A stretch of DNA of 26,067 nucleotides from JAPKEZ01 sp047638975 (GTDB lineage Bacteria > Planctomycetota > UBA1135): positions 1 to 26,067 of the forward strand of contig JBLINB010000024.1 of NCBI GenBank assembly GCA_047638975.1, in the 5' to 3' direction. Positions 16,802-23,899 of this stretch are shown here, piece after piece (the stretch's first letter is position 1; each line of letters starts with the position of its first letter). Both the position numbers and the translations under genes were made by a program. The notes beneath the pieces were generated by a model. It worked only from the letters and a program-made list of their open reading frames with translations. It was not told the DNA's origin and did not search any database.

Positions 16802-17884
16802 ATGAACGTCGAGACCCTCTGTTCGAAAATCCTAGCTGGTGAACGCATCAGCTTTGACGAAGGTGTATTCCTGCACGACAATGCCGGACTAGATACTTTA
16901 GCGTATTTAGCCGACAGTGTTCGTCAGCGCAAACACCCCGAAGGCGTGGTTAGCTATATTATCGATCGCAATTTAAACCCGACTAATGTCTGTGTTACCG
17001 ATTGCACTTTTTGCTCCTTTTACGCTACGCCTAAGGATAAAGAGAAGGCTTATGTCCTTGAGCGCGATGATATTTATCAACGCATTCAAGAAACAGTAGA
17101 CGTGGGTGGAGTACAAATTTTGATTCAATCTGGGCATCATCCGAAGCTTGGCTGTGAATGGTTCGAAGAGTTAATGCGCGACATCATGGCGCGCTGGCCA
17201 AACTTACATTTGCATGCAATGGCGCCGTCCGAAATTGAACACTTGGCTCGTGTTTCAAAGATAACGACTCTCGAAGTGCTGACACGCTTGCAAGCTGCCG
17301 GCATGAAATCTATGCCTGGTGGCGGTGCCGAAGTTTTAACCGAACGGGTGCGCGCAATCATCGCTCCGCGCAAGACGTCCAGCGACGATTGGATTCGCAT
17401 CATGGAAGAAGCGCATTCTATTGGCATGCGCACTACTGCAACGATGATGTACGGTCACGTTGAAAACACCGCTGATCGTATAGAACATTTGCAGCGCTTG
17501 CGCGATTTACAAGATCGCACTGGCGGATTCACAGCATTCATCGGCTGGACATTTCAGCCTGGCGGCAACCCGCTTGGTGACGAATTGATTGCTGGTGGTT
17601 GGTCGAAGGCCACCCATGCTGAATATTTTAGAGTAACATCCATTGCGCGCATTTTCTTGGATAACTTCGATAATATCCAGGCGAGTTTTGTAACTCAAGG
17701 CGCTGATGCAGCGCAATTATCTTTGCGCATGGGATGCAATGATTTCGGTTCGGTTATGCTCGAAGAAAACGTGGTCTCCGCCGCTGGTTGCTGCGAATTA
17801 ATTGATGTCACAGAAATCGAAAGGCACATTGTTCAAGCCGGATTCACTCCGCGCCAACGCAATCAAGAATACGCGCTACTTTAG
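16802..17884 (+). CDS. mqnC: Cyclic dehypoxanthinyl futalosine synthase (radical SAM)
   Basis: A 360-residue radical-SAM enzyme of the futalosine menaquinone pathway. The cluster motif is C64-x3-C68-x2-C71, in N-x-T-N-V-C-V-T-D-C-T-F-C. Further MqnC features are G-G-V-Q-I-L-I-Q-S-G-H-H-P, S-M-P-G-G-G-A-E, A-T-M-M-Y-G and G-G-F-T-A-F-I-G-W-T-F-Q-P. The W-T-F-Q-P end separates MqnC from MqnE, which has L-A-F-H-P. It cyclises dehypoxanthine futalosine in the cytoplasm. Its stop is one base from the stop of the convergent CLC gene, so no terminator fits between them. mqnE and mqnA lie 2.4 kb further on, beyond two genes of opposite orientation. Confidence 0.93.
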   Translation: MNVETLCSKILAGERISFDEGVFLHDNAGLDTLAYLADSVRQRKHPEGVVSYIIDRNLNPTNVCVTDCTFCSFYATPKDKEKAYVLERDDIYQRIQETVDVGGVQILIQSGHHPKLGCEWFEELMRDIMARWPNLHLHAMAPSEIEHLARVSKITTLEVLTRLQAAGMKSMPGGGAEVLTERVRAIIAPRKTSSDDWIRIMEEAHSIGMRTTATMMYGHVENTADRIEHLQRLRDLQDRTGGFTAFIGWTFQPGGNPLGDELIAGGWSKATHAEYFRVTSIARIFLDNFDNIQASFVTQGADAAQLSLRMGCNDFGSVMLEENVVSAAGCCELIDVTEIERHIVQAGFTPRQRNQEYALL

Positions 17885-17885
17885 A

Positions 17886-19622
17886 TTACTCTAAGTGATC
17901 AGCCGTTTGCACGATTAATTCACGGCGATATCGGTCGAACAACATCGACTTCGAAACGGTGCCTATAAACACACCGTCGGCATCGACCACCGGTAATACC
18001 CATGCGCCGCTGTCTTCGAATAGCTCGGTGGCTTCGAGTAGCGAACTTTCGCTTTTCAAGACCGGTAACGAAGTATCCATCACCGTATCGACTGGCGTAA
18101 TGCGGCGTACCACTTCATCGAAAATCACGCCGCGTAATGAAGTCACCGACAGCATGCCAAGCAAGCGTGAGTTTTCATCGACTACCGCAAAATGGTTGCG
18201 TGAAGTATTCGGTAACTCGCGCGTTAAATCGTCGAGGGTACTGCCAGAAGTGATCGAAATGAAATCGTCATCGAGCATCTCGCCGACTTGCATTTCAGAT
18301 AAAATTCGGCGATCAGAACCTGGACGCATTAACTCACCGCGCTCGGCAAGCTCCCAGGTGTAAAACGAATGTCGCAAAAAAGTACGCGACACTAAAACTG
18401 AAAGTACCGACACGGTGATCAGTGGCAAGGTGCCGTCCCAGGATCCGGTAGATTCTAATGCGAGCATAATGCCCGTAAATGGCGCTTGCATAGAGCCTGC
18501 AACCAAGCCCGCCATTGCAGCTACAGCAAAGAATGATGGTGAGGCAAAGGCTACTCCGGGGAACACCACTTCGAGTAATCCGCCAAAGCCGTAACCAAGA
18601 ATTGCGCCAAGTACTAGTGAGGGCGCAAAAATTCCGCCGGGAGCATTGGAACCTAGGGTTAAAGTAGTGGCTATTAATTTTGCCACTAGCAACAGCAACA
18701 ATGCCGATCCAAACTCGGTGGTGCCGTTTAAAATATTTGCAATCGTGCCATAGCCTTCGCCGATAGCTTCGGGGATGAAGATACCGATGGCGCCCACGCC
18801 AAGCCCCGCGAGTCCGGCGACTAAACCTAAATTAGATGTAGCAAAGCCTTTCTTCCATTTTCGGGTTATGACTTCGGTGCGAAAGATCATCACAACTAAT
18901 GCCACCGATAGCAAACCGGCTATCAATCCTAGCACGCCAAATGCTAGTAAGTCGTAGGCATGCCCCGTCTCGGAGGCGACCGCGCGGAATGGTTCTGGCA
19001 CACTAAAGAAAAGGCGCGGCACTTCAGTTGCAACAGTCGCAGAAATTGCAATCGGTAATAAAGCACCGAGCGTCCATTCCGCAAGGACGACTTCCATAGC
19101 GAAAATCATGCCGGTTAATGGCGAATTAAAAATGGCACCGATACCGCCCGCTACACCACATGCTAATAACAAAATGCGTTGCCGCTCGGCCATACGCATA
19201 ATATCAGCTAATGATGAGCCCACGGCTGCAGCCGAAAACACAATCGGGCCCTCGAGGCCGGCTGAACCACCTGCAGAAACGTTACTTAATGAGCCAAGTA
19301 AACGGCTAATAATCGAACGGCGGCGCATGTGCCCGCCTCTGCGCGTTACGGCTTCGAGCACGGACGGCACACCATGTCCGCCTGGTTCGCGGAATAGCAC
19401 GCGAATAATAAACACGCCCAGCATCGCACCCGCTGCGGGAAGCAGCAACATGCCCCACCAGTGTTCGCGTAGTTCGCTAAAAGCTTCGAATAAAAAATGT
19501 ACACCGCCGCGTAGGGCCATCGCCACTAAAGAAGCTGCAATACCCACCAACAATGCCGCACCGGCCAACTGCCATGGTTCACTGCGCGCGCCGCGAGTGT
19601 GGAAGATGTTGACTCTAGCCAT
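17886..19622 (-). CDS. CLC-family chloride channel/transporter with CBS domains
   Basis: A 578-residue CLC protein. The anion-path motifs are G-H-G-V-P (82-86), G-L-E-G-P with gating glutamate E124, a G-x-F-N-x-P-L-type segment (F165-N-S-P-L), and G-G-I-F-A-P (329-334). About 16-18 hydrophobic segments precede two cytoplasmic CBS domains (about 445-578), which in this family bind nucleotides and regulate gating. At the position of the proton glutamate of E. coli ClcA (second E of the E-E pair), this protein has E177-V178, as in channel-type CLCs. Transport may therefore be passive, though that is an inference. It overlaps the upstream HTH-EIIA gene by 8 bases, implying co-regulation. Confidence 0.92.
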   Translation of the reverse strand: MARVNIFHTRGARSEPWQLAGAALLVGIAASLVAMALRGGVHFLFEAFSELREHWWGMLLLPAAGAMLGVFIIRVLFREPGGHGVPSVLEAVTRRGGHMRRRSIISRLLGSLSNVSAGGSAGLEGPIVFSAAAVGSSLADIMRMAERQRILLLACGVAGGIGAIFNSPLTGMIFAMEVVLAEWTLGALLPIAISATVATEVPRLFFSVPEPFRAVASETGHAYDLLAFGVLGLIAGLLSVALVVMIFRTEVITRKWKKGFATSNLGLVAGLAGLGVGAIGIFIPEAIGEGYGTIANILNGTTEFGSALLLLLVAKLIATTLTLGSNAPGGIFAPSLVLGAILGYGFGGLLEVVFPGVAFASPSFFAVAAMAGLVAGSMQAPFTGIMLALESTGSWDGTLPLITVSVLSVLVSRTFLRHSFYTWELAERGELMRPGSDRRILSEMQVGEMLDDDFISITSGSTLDDLTRELPNTSRNHFAVVDENSRLLGMLSVTSLRGVIFDEVVRRITPVDTVMDTSLPVLKSESSLLEATELFEDSGAWVLPVVDADGVFIGTVSKSMLFDRYRRELIVQTADHLE

Positions 19623-20292
19623 TAGACGAAGGTTCGATAGAATCTATAAGCTTGAAAATACTTTCAGCGGAATCGCGCGCCTGCAATGCGGCGATTACTT
19701 TTTCATCGCGCAACACCAGTGCTAAACGCGACAGCACCTGCAAATGTTCCTGCGGAGTTGGGCTTAACAACATGATTACAGTGTGAACTGGCTTGGCATC
19801 TAGCGCCAACCAATCGACGGTACCTTCAAGCATGGCAATCACTACGATTGGTGCGTCAGTGAAGTCGCTGCTTGGAGTGCGTGGGTGAGGTAGTGCAACG
19901 CCAGCCGACAAAGCTGTGGACGCCAACGCTTCACGCGCTATTAATTGCCGCAGCAAAGCCGTGCGGTCGCGGTCTTCGGTAACTGGCGCCAATTCAACCA
20001 ATGTCGACAGCACCTCGCCGGGAGTATGGCCAGGAACTGCATGTAAAATCGCACCCTTCGCTAACGCCGCCGACAATGGTTTGTCGAGCAAAGCGCATTG
20101 GTTCTGCGGCTTTTTCATTTCGTTACGAATCTTTAGGCCCTGATTACGCGCCCACTGTCGCAACTCGCGCTCTTCAAAGAAGAATTCACCGCTCGGACGC
20201 ATCAATCCCAAACGCCCTTGGCGCGCCCAACGCTGAACAGTAGCAGGAGAAACTCCTAACTTCAACGCGGCTTGGTGTAGGTCGAGTGGCAT
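19615..20292 (-). CDS. HTH domain fused to PTS EIIA (PtsN/fructose-type) domain
   Basis: A 225-residue fusion. Residues 1-55 are an excisionase/MerR-type helix-turn-helix (A-A-L-K-L-G-V-S-P-A-T-V-Q-R-W-A-R-Q-G-R). Residues 68-220 are an EIIA type-2 domain with the phosphorylatable H136 in G-V-A-L-P-H-P-R, then P-V-H-T-V-I-M-L-L-S-P and E-H-L-Q-V-L-S-R-L. It is probably a phosphorylation-responsive regulator rather than a sugar-transport component, since no EIIB/EIIC is nearby. The 8-base overlap with the CLC gene suggests it controls, or is controlled with, anion transport. Similar fusions are known in some non-model Gram-negative phyla. What its HTH binds is not known. Confidence 0.88.
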   Translation of the reverse strand: MPLDLHQAALKLGVSPATVQRWARQGRLGLMRPSGEFFFEERELRQWARNQGLKIRNEMKKPQNQCALLDKPLSAALAKGAILHAVPGHTPGEVLSTLVELAPVTEDRDRTALLRQLIAREALASTALSAGVALPHPRTPSSDFTDAPIVVIAMLEGTVDWLALDAKPVHTVIMLLSPTPQEHLQVLSRLALVLRDEKVIAALQARDSAESIFKLIDSIEPSSNG

Positions 20293-20328
20293 TAGACAAA
20301 TTCTAGCGCCGCCAAGTTAAACTGTCTG
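20293..20328 (-). promoter_or_regulatory. Predicted promoter of the HTH-EIIA/CLC operon
   Basis: On the minus strand CAGACA (plus 20323-20328), a 17-base spacer and TAGAAT (plus 20300-20305) precede the ATG at 20292 by 7 bases. This gives a leader of about one base. It occupies almost the same bases as the opposing mqnE promoter, so the two would compete. Confidence 0.45.
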
Positions 20329-20330
20329 CA
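20293..20330 (+). promoter_or_regulatory. Predicted promoter of mqnE-mqnA-trmL
   Basis: TAGACA (20293-20298), 19 bases, then TAAACT (20318-20323), with the GTG start at 20331 about one base after the expected +1. It lies face to face with the promoter of the HTH-EIIA gene in a 38-base gap. Confidence 0.35.
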
Positions 20331-21479
20331 GTGGATATCCCTATAGACCTTCTCGAACAACGTGCCGCAGCCGCCGGGCTTGCTGGCATACCAACTAAAG
20401 TCATGGCCGGAGAGCGCCTAAGCTTCGAAGATGGCGTGGCAATGTACAAGACCGATGATGTCACATTATTGGGCCTACTAGCCAACCATGTCCGCGAGCA
20501 AATGCATGGCGATGTGTGCTACTACAACGTTAATACCCACGTTAATTACACCAATTACTGTAATCAAATGTGCGATTTCTGCGCGTTCCAGCGGCGTCCA
20601 GGTGATGACGGCGCTTATTGCATGTCACCGGATCAGATTGAACATGCCGTTAAGACTGCCAACCCTGAGGCTACCGAAGTCCACATGGTCGCAGGCGTAT
20701 GGCCGGCTTTAGGCTACCCATACTTTTTAGATATTTTGCGCGCAGCAAAACGTGGACGTCCTGATATTCATGTAAAAGCTTTTACGATGGTTGAGATTGA
20801 CCAAATTGTAAGACTAGCAAAAAAGCCAGTGGCCGAAGTGCTCGCTGAATTACGCGAAGCCGGTTTAGATTCGATGCCCGGTGGTGGCGCTGAAATTTTT
20901 GCCGAACGCGTGCATAAAGAATTGTATCCGCGTAAGCTTAGTTCGGATAATTGGGTGAAGTTAGCAAAAGAAATCCACAATAATGGTTTCAAGACCAACT
21001 GTACCATGATGTACGGCATGATCGAAACCATCGAAGAGCGCGTCGATCACCTGCAGCGTTTACGCAACTTGCAAGACGAAACCGGTGGCTTCCAAACTTA
21101 CATTCCACTGGCATTTCATCCTGACAATACCAAGCTCGAGCATCTAGAAAAGCCAAGTGCTACCGAACGCCTACGCTCGATTGCGGTTGGCCGCTTATTC
21201 TTAGACAACATACCACACATTAAGGCCTACTGGATTATGCTCGGTATCGAAGTGGCGCAAGCGGCACTCACCATGGGCGCCGACGATTTGGATGGCACAG
21301 TATCGCAAGAGAAGATTTATCACGAAGCCGGTGCATCTACACCGCAGCAGCTTACTCGCTCTGATATTCACAAACTCATTCGCGAAGCTGGACGCCGTCC
21401 TGTTGAGCGTAATACGGTTTATGACGTGATTACCGATTTTAGTAACAGTGACGATGCTTTCGAGAAATGTTCCGTATAG
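20331..21479 (+). CDS. mqnE: Aminofutalosine synthase (radical SAM)
   Basis: A 382-residue radical-SAM enzyme with cluster motif C77-x3-C81-x2-C84 in N-Y-T-N-Y-C-N-Q-M-C-D-F-C. MqnE-specific features include H-V-K-A-F-T-M-V-E-I-D, S-M-P-G-G-G-A-E-I-F-A-E-R-V and Y-I-P-L-A-F-H-P-D-N-T. It joins 3-(1-carboxyvinyloxy)benzoate to SAM's adenosyl moiety, giving aminofutalosine. The start is GTG; the next ATG (residue 25) would cut into the conserved A-G-E-R-L-S segment. The 3' end overlaps mqnA by 13 bases. Distinguished from mqnC by L-A-F-H-P instead of W-T-F-Q-P. Confidence 0.93.
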   Translation: MDIPIDLLEQRAAAAGLAGIPTKVMAGERLSFEDGVAMYKTDDVTLLGLLANHVREQMHGDVCYYNVNTHVNYTNYCNQMCDFCAFQRRPGDDGAYCMSPDQIEHAVKTANPEATEVHMVAGVWPALGYPYFLDILRAAKRGRPDIHVKAFTMVEIDQIVRLAKKPVAEVLAELREAGLDSMPGGGAEIFAERVHKELYPRKLSSDNWVKLAKEIHNNGFKTNCTMMYGMIETIEERVDHLQRLRNLQDETGGFQTYIPLAFHPDNTKLEHLEKPSATERLRSIAVGRLFLDNIPHIKAYWIMLGIEVAQAALTMGADDLDGTVSQEKIYHEAGASTPQQLTRSDIHKLIREAGRRPVERNTVYDVITDFSNSDDAFEKCSV

Positions 21480-22150
21480 GCACTGTTCCATATCAAGTTG
21501 CGCAGCCCTTAACCGCGGGTTTAGACAGCAATCCTAGTGTTGAGTTGATCATTGCCCCACCGGCACAGTTAGCCGAAATGTTGGCCAATGAGCAACTTGA
21601 TTGCGCCTTGGCTTCGTCAGTCTTAAGTTTAGGTGACAGCGATTTTAGTATTTGGGCAGACGGCCCAGTGATCGCTTCTATTGGCTCCATCAAGTCGGTG
21701 CTGTTAATGTTGCGCCCCGGATGCAAATCTTTAAGTGCTGTCAAAACATGGTGCGCCGACCCTCATTCACGAACCGGAAGAAAACTGGCCGAGATTGTGT
21801 TGCGCGAAAGCAAGATTGATGCGCTTATGCGCGAATGCGACATCGACGAGGCCTTTGCCGGAGACGCAGACGCTGTGCAAATCATTGGCGATCCAGCATT
21901 TGCTGCTATCGAAAAATATCCCGAGTGGACGGTTATCGATCTAGGTGAAGAGTGGTTTAAATTAACCCACTTACCTTTCGTTTTCGCTGGATGGATTTTC
22001 AAAGACGCCACCCGCTTTGCCGAAATCGCTCCATTGCTAAGCGTCACCGCTGAATCTAATTGCCCGGCTTACGCAGGTTCTGGTTTGCAATATCACTTAG
22101 AGCTTTCTCAAGTAGAATTGAGTTTGCAGCAACTTGCTCAATGGATATAG
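21467..22150 (+). CDS. mqnA: Chorismate dehydratase
   Basis: A 227-residue protein of the MqnA/MqnD fold, a periplasmic-binding-protein-like enzyme acting in the cytoplasm. It shows the N-terminal R-I-G-T-V-P-Y, I-G-S-I-K-S-V-L-L-M, D-P-H-S-R-T-G, G-D-P-A-F and L-P-F-V-F-A-G-W motifs of MqnA. It makes 3-(1-carboxyvinyloxy)benzoate from chorismate, the substrate of MqnE, whose gene overlaps it by 13 bases. It is somewhat shorter than many MqnA proteins (about 250-280). MqnD is a related alternative, but the I-G-S-x-x-S-V and L-P-F-V-F-A segments favour MqnA. Confidence 0.88.
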   Translation: MFRIGTVPYQVAQPLTAGLDSNPSVELIIAPPAQLAEMLANEQLDCALASSVLSLGDSDFSIWADGPVIASIGSIKSVLLMLRPGCKSLSAVKTWCADPHSRTGRKLAEIVLRESKIDALMRECDIDEAFAGDADAVQIIGDPAFAAIEKYPEWTVIDLGEEWFKLTHLPFVFAGWIFKDATRFAEIAPLLSVTAESNCPAYAGSGLQYHLELSQVELSLQQLAQWI

Positions 22151-22683
22151 TCTTAGTTAACCCAGAAATACCGCATAACAGTGGCTGCGCTGCAAGGTTG
22201 TCGGCCGGTTTGCAAGTGCCGTTGCATTTTGTAAAACCATTGGGCTTTTCGCTGGAAGACAAATATCTAAAGCGTGCTGGTTTAGATTACTGGGCAATGG
22301 TTGAGCTGTATGTGCACGATGATTGGGCGGCTTGTTTAGAGAGGCTGGCTGCTAATAGCGAGCGGCCCGTGCATGAACGTATCCATTTATTGTCGGCGCG
22401 TGGCGGGCACTCACTGTTCGAAACGAAGTTCGCGAGTGACTCGATTTTAGTATTTGGCTCGGAAACCAAAGGTTTGCCAGCCGAGATCATGGATACCTAC
22501 CCCAATCAGCGCGTCTATATCCCGATTGACAAACGCATACGCTCGCTAAATCTAGCGAATGTGGTTTGCCTTACGACCTACACCGCAATGGTTTCGGCAG
22601 GCATGAGTTTACCGAATAATGACGGCAGCCACGAGCGCGATCCGCGCGCGGATGACGGGATTCGTCCTAGCGACTTGGTTTAG
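22141..22683 (+). CDS. trmL: tRNA (cytidine(34)-2'-O)-methyltransferase TrmL-like
   Basis: A 180-residue SPOUT methyltransferase. It begins M-D-I-V-L-V-N-P-E-I-P-H-N-S-G, the TrmL N-terminus (E-P-E-I-P-x-N-T-G in E. coli), and contains K-R-A-G-L-D-Y-W, the knot segment F-G-S-E-T-K-G-L-P and I-R-S-L-N-L-A-N-V-V. TrmL methylates the ribose of the wobble base of tRNA-Leu isoacceptors using SAM. An upstream in-frame extension to 22060 lies inside mqnA and is rejected; the ATG at 22141 matches family N-termini and overlaps mqnA by 10 bases. The last ~20 residues form a charged tail not typical of the family. The 3' end overlaps the convergent nuclease gene by 17 bases. Confidence 0.9.
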   Translation: MDIVLVNPEIPHNSGCAARLSAGLQVPLHFVKPLGFSLEDKYLKRAGLDYWAMVELYVHDDWAACLERLAANSERPVHERIHLLSARGGHSLFETKFASDSILVFGSETKGLPAEIMDTYPNQRVYIPIDKRIRSLNLANVVCLTTYTAMVSAGMSLPNNDGSHERDPRADDGIRPSDLV

Positions 22684-23899
22684 CCGAGAACTCGACTAGC
22701 ACCGGGTAGTGATCTGAAGCACACTCTAGATTTATGCCCGCAAGCTCGTTGACGATATCGCCATTTTTCACATCTGCAGCTAAGGCTTTAGTGCACAATG
22801 CAAAATCGATACGCGTTTGATAAGGCTCTTGGTTGTACGTATATTTATCCGTTCCGCTATAGCTGTCGATCAAGCCAGCATCAATAAAATACTTTACCGA
22901 TAATTGTTGCTTGGCAGCGTCCATCTCTAGGACTTCATTGAAGTCGCCAGCAATCACCGCGCGGTATTCAGGGTTAGCCTTCAATTCCGCTTGGATGATG
23001 GACAAAGCTTTATGCGCTTCGGCTTCACGTTTTACATCGGACTTTGCACCACCGGCTTGCGACTTAAAGTGTACGACATAAACATCAGCGTTGAAATCAC
23101 CGCCTACACTTACGCGTAATAAGTCACGGCTGAAACGACGCGTTACTCCTTTAGAATCTTGGTACTCGCTGTGACGGTACGAGGTCACTGAATTAATCGG
23201 CAGGCGCGTGAGCAAAGCGTTGTCGATGCCACGCTTATCATTACCTTCGAATAGCACCACTTCGTAACCAAGGTCCTTCAAGTATTTCTTATTAAAGTCT
23301 TCGAGGATACCACGATTTTCGACCTCTTCTAGGGCTACCACATCAGCATTTAACTCGTTTAAAACCCTTGCTATGCGTATCTTACGCGATTCTGTTGTAG
23401 TAGAAGTATTGCCTTCGTTGCGGTAAGGGTCGTCGTGTTCGTCGAATAGGTTTTCGACATTCCAGGATACGAAACGTACGCCGTCAGCATACTTTTCGCC
23501 GACCTTGAAGCCACCCGACACCGGAGGATTGATGGCCACCTGCGTGCCATCTGTACACCAAACATCTTGAGGGCTATCAATGATGATTTCTAGCGAGCCC
23601 TTGTATTTTTTTACCTTACCTTGAAACTGAATTTCACGTCCGAGAAAGAAGTCGGCTGGTTCGGCTACAAAATCGCAAGCCGTAGATGAAAAGATAACCG
23701 CAACAAATTTACCTTCCCAGTCTTCATGGAAGTTCAAGAAGGTTGCTTTGCCTGAATTATGAGAGCGCACCACTTGACCCTGCACAATAATATCTTGACC
23801 AATATGCGCATCAGTCACGGCATCCCATTGCACAACTTCTTCTTGTGCGATGAGCATGTTGCTTAAGACAACAAATACTAAGACGAATAGCTTTTTCAT
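22667..23899 (-). CDS. Secreted OB-fold plus endonuclease/exonuclease/phosphatase protein
   Basis: A 410-residue exported protein with signal peptide 1-18 (M-K-K-L-F...L-I-A-Q). Residues ~20-120 look like an OB-fold (V-Q-G-Q-V-V-R-S-H-N-S-G-K, F-L-N-F). Residues ~140-405 are an EEP-superfamily domain with S-W-N-V-E-N-L, A-L-E-E-V-E-N, V-V-H-F-K-S, A-G-D-F-N-E, R-I-D-F-A-L and S-D-H-Y-P-V, so the metal-binding and catalytic Asn/Glu/His/Asp residues are present. It is probably a periplasmic or extracellular nuclease or phosphodiesterase, perhaps for DNA scavenging. Its ATG overlaps the proS stop by ATGA, an odd pairing of a secreted enzyme with a tRNA synthetase. Confidence 0.87.
   Translation of the reverse strand: MKKLFVLVFVVLSNMLIAQEEVVQWDAVTDAHIGQDIIVQGQVVRSHNSGKATFLNFHEDWEGKFVAVIFSSTACDFVAEPADFFLGREIQFQGKVKKYKGSLEIIIDSPQDVWCTDGTQVAINPPVSGGFKVGEKYADGVRFVSWNVENLFDEHDDPYRNEGNTSTTTESRKIRIARVLNELNADVVALEEVENRGILEDFNKKYLKDLGYEVVLFEGNDKRGIDNALLTRLPINSVTSYRHSEYQDSKGVTRRFSRDLLRVSVGGDFNADVYVVHFKSQAGGAKSDVKREAEAHKALSIIQAELKANPEYRAVIAGDFNEVLEMDAAKQQLSVKYFIDAGLIDSYSGTDKYTYNQEPYQTRIDFALCTKALAADVKNGDIVNELAGINLECASDHYPVLVEFSAKPSR

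Noticed and set aside
17881..17890. Terminator between mqnC and CLC
   Set aside because: The stop codons are one base apart and no GC hairpin with a T-run was seen on either strand.
17959..18363. A 134-codon plus-strand open frame opposite the CLC CBS region
   Set aside because: It is the complement of clear CBS-domain coding sequence with no family features.
19108..19725. A 205-codon open frame on the plus strand opposite the CLC gene
   Set aside because: It is antisense to conserved CLC motifs, has shadow-like composition rich in Ser/Pro/Arg and matches no family.
16802..21479. mqnC and mqnE as a recent duplication
   Set aside because: They share the radical-SAM fold and several motifs but have distinct MqnC and MqnE signatures, so they are ancient paralogues.
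22060..22140. N-terminal extension of trmL by 27 codons
   Set aside because: It lies inside mqnA, and TrmL proteins start at the ATG at 22141.
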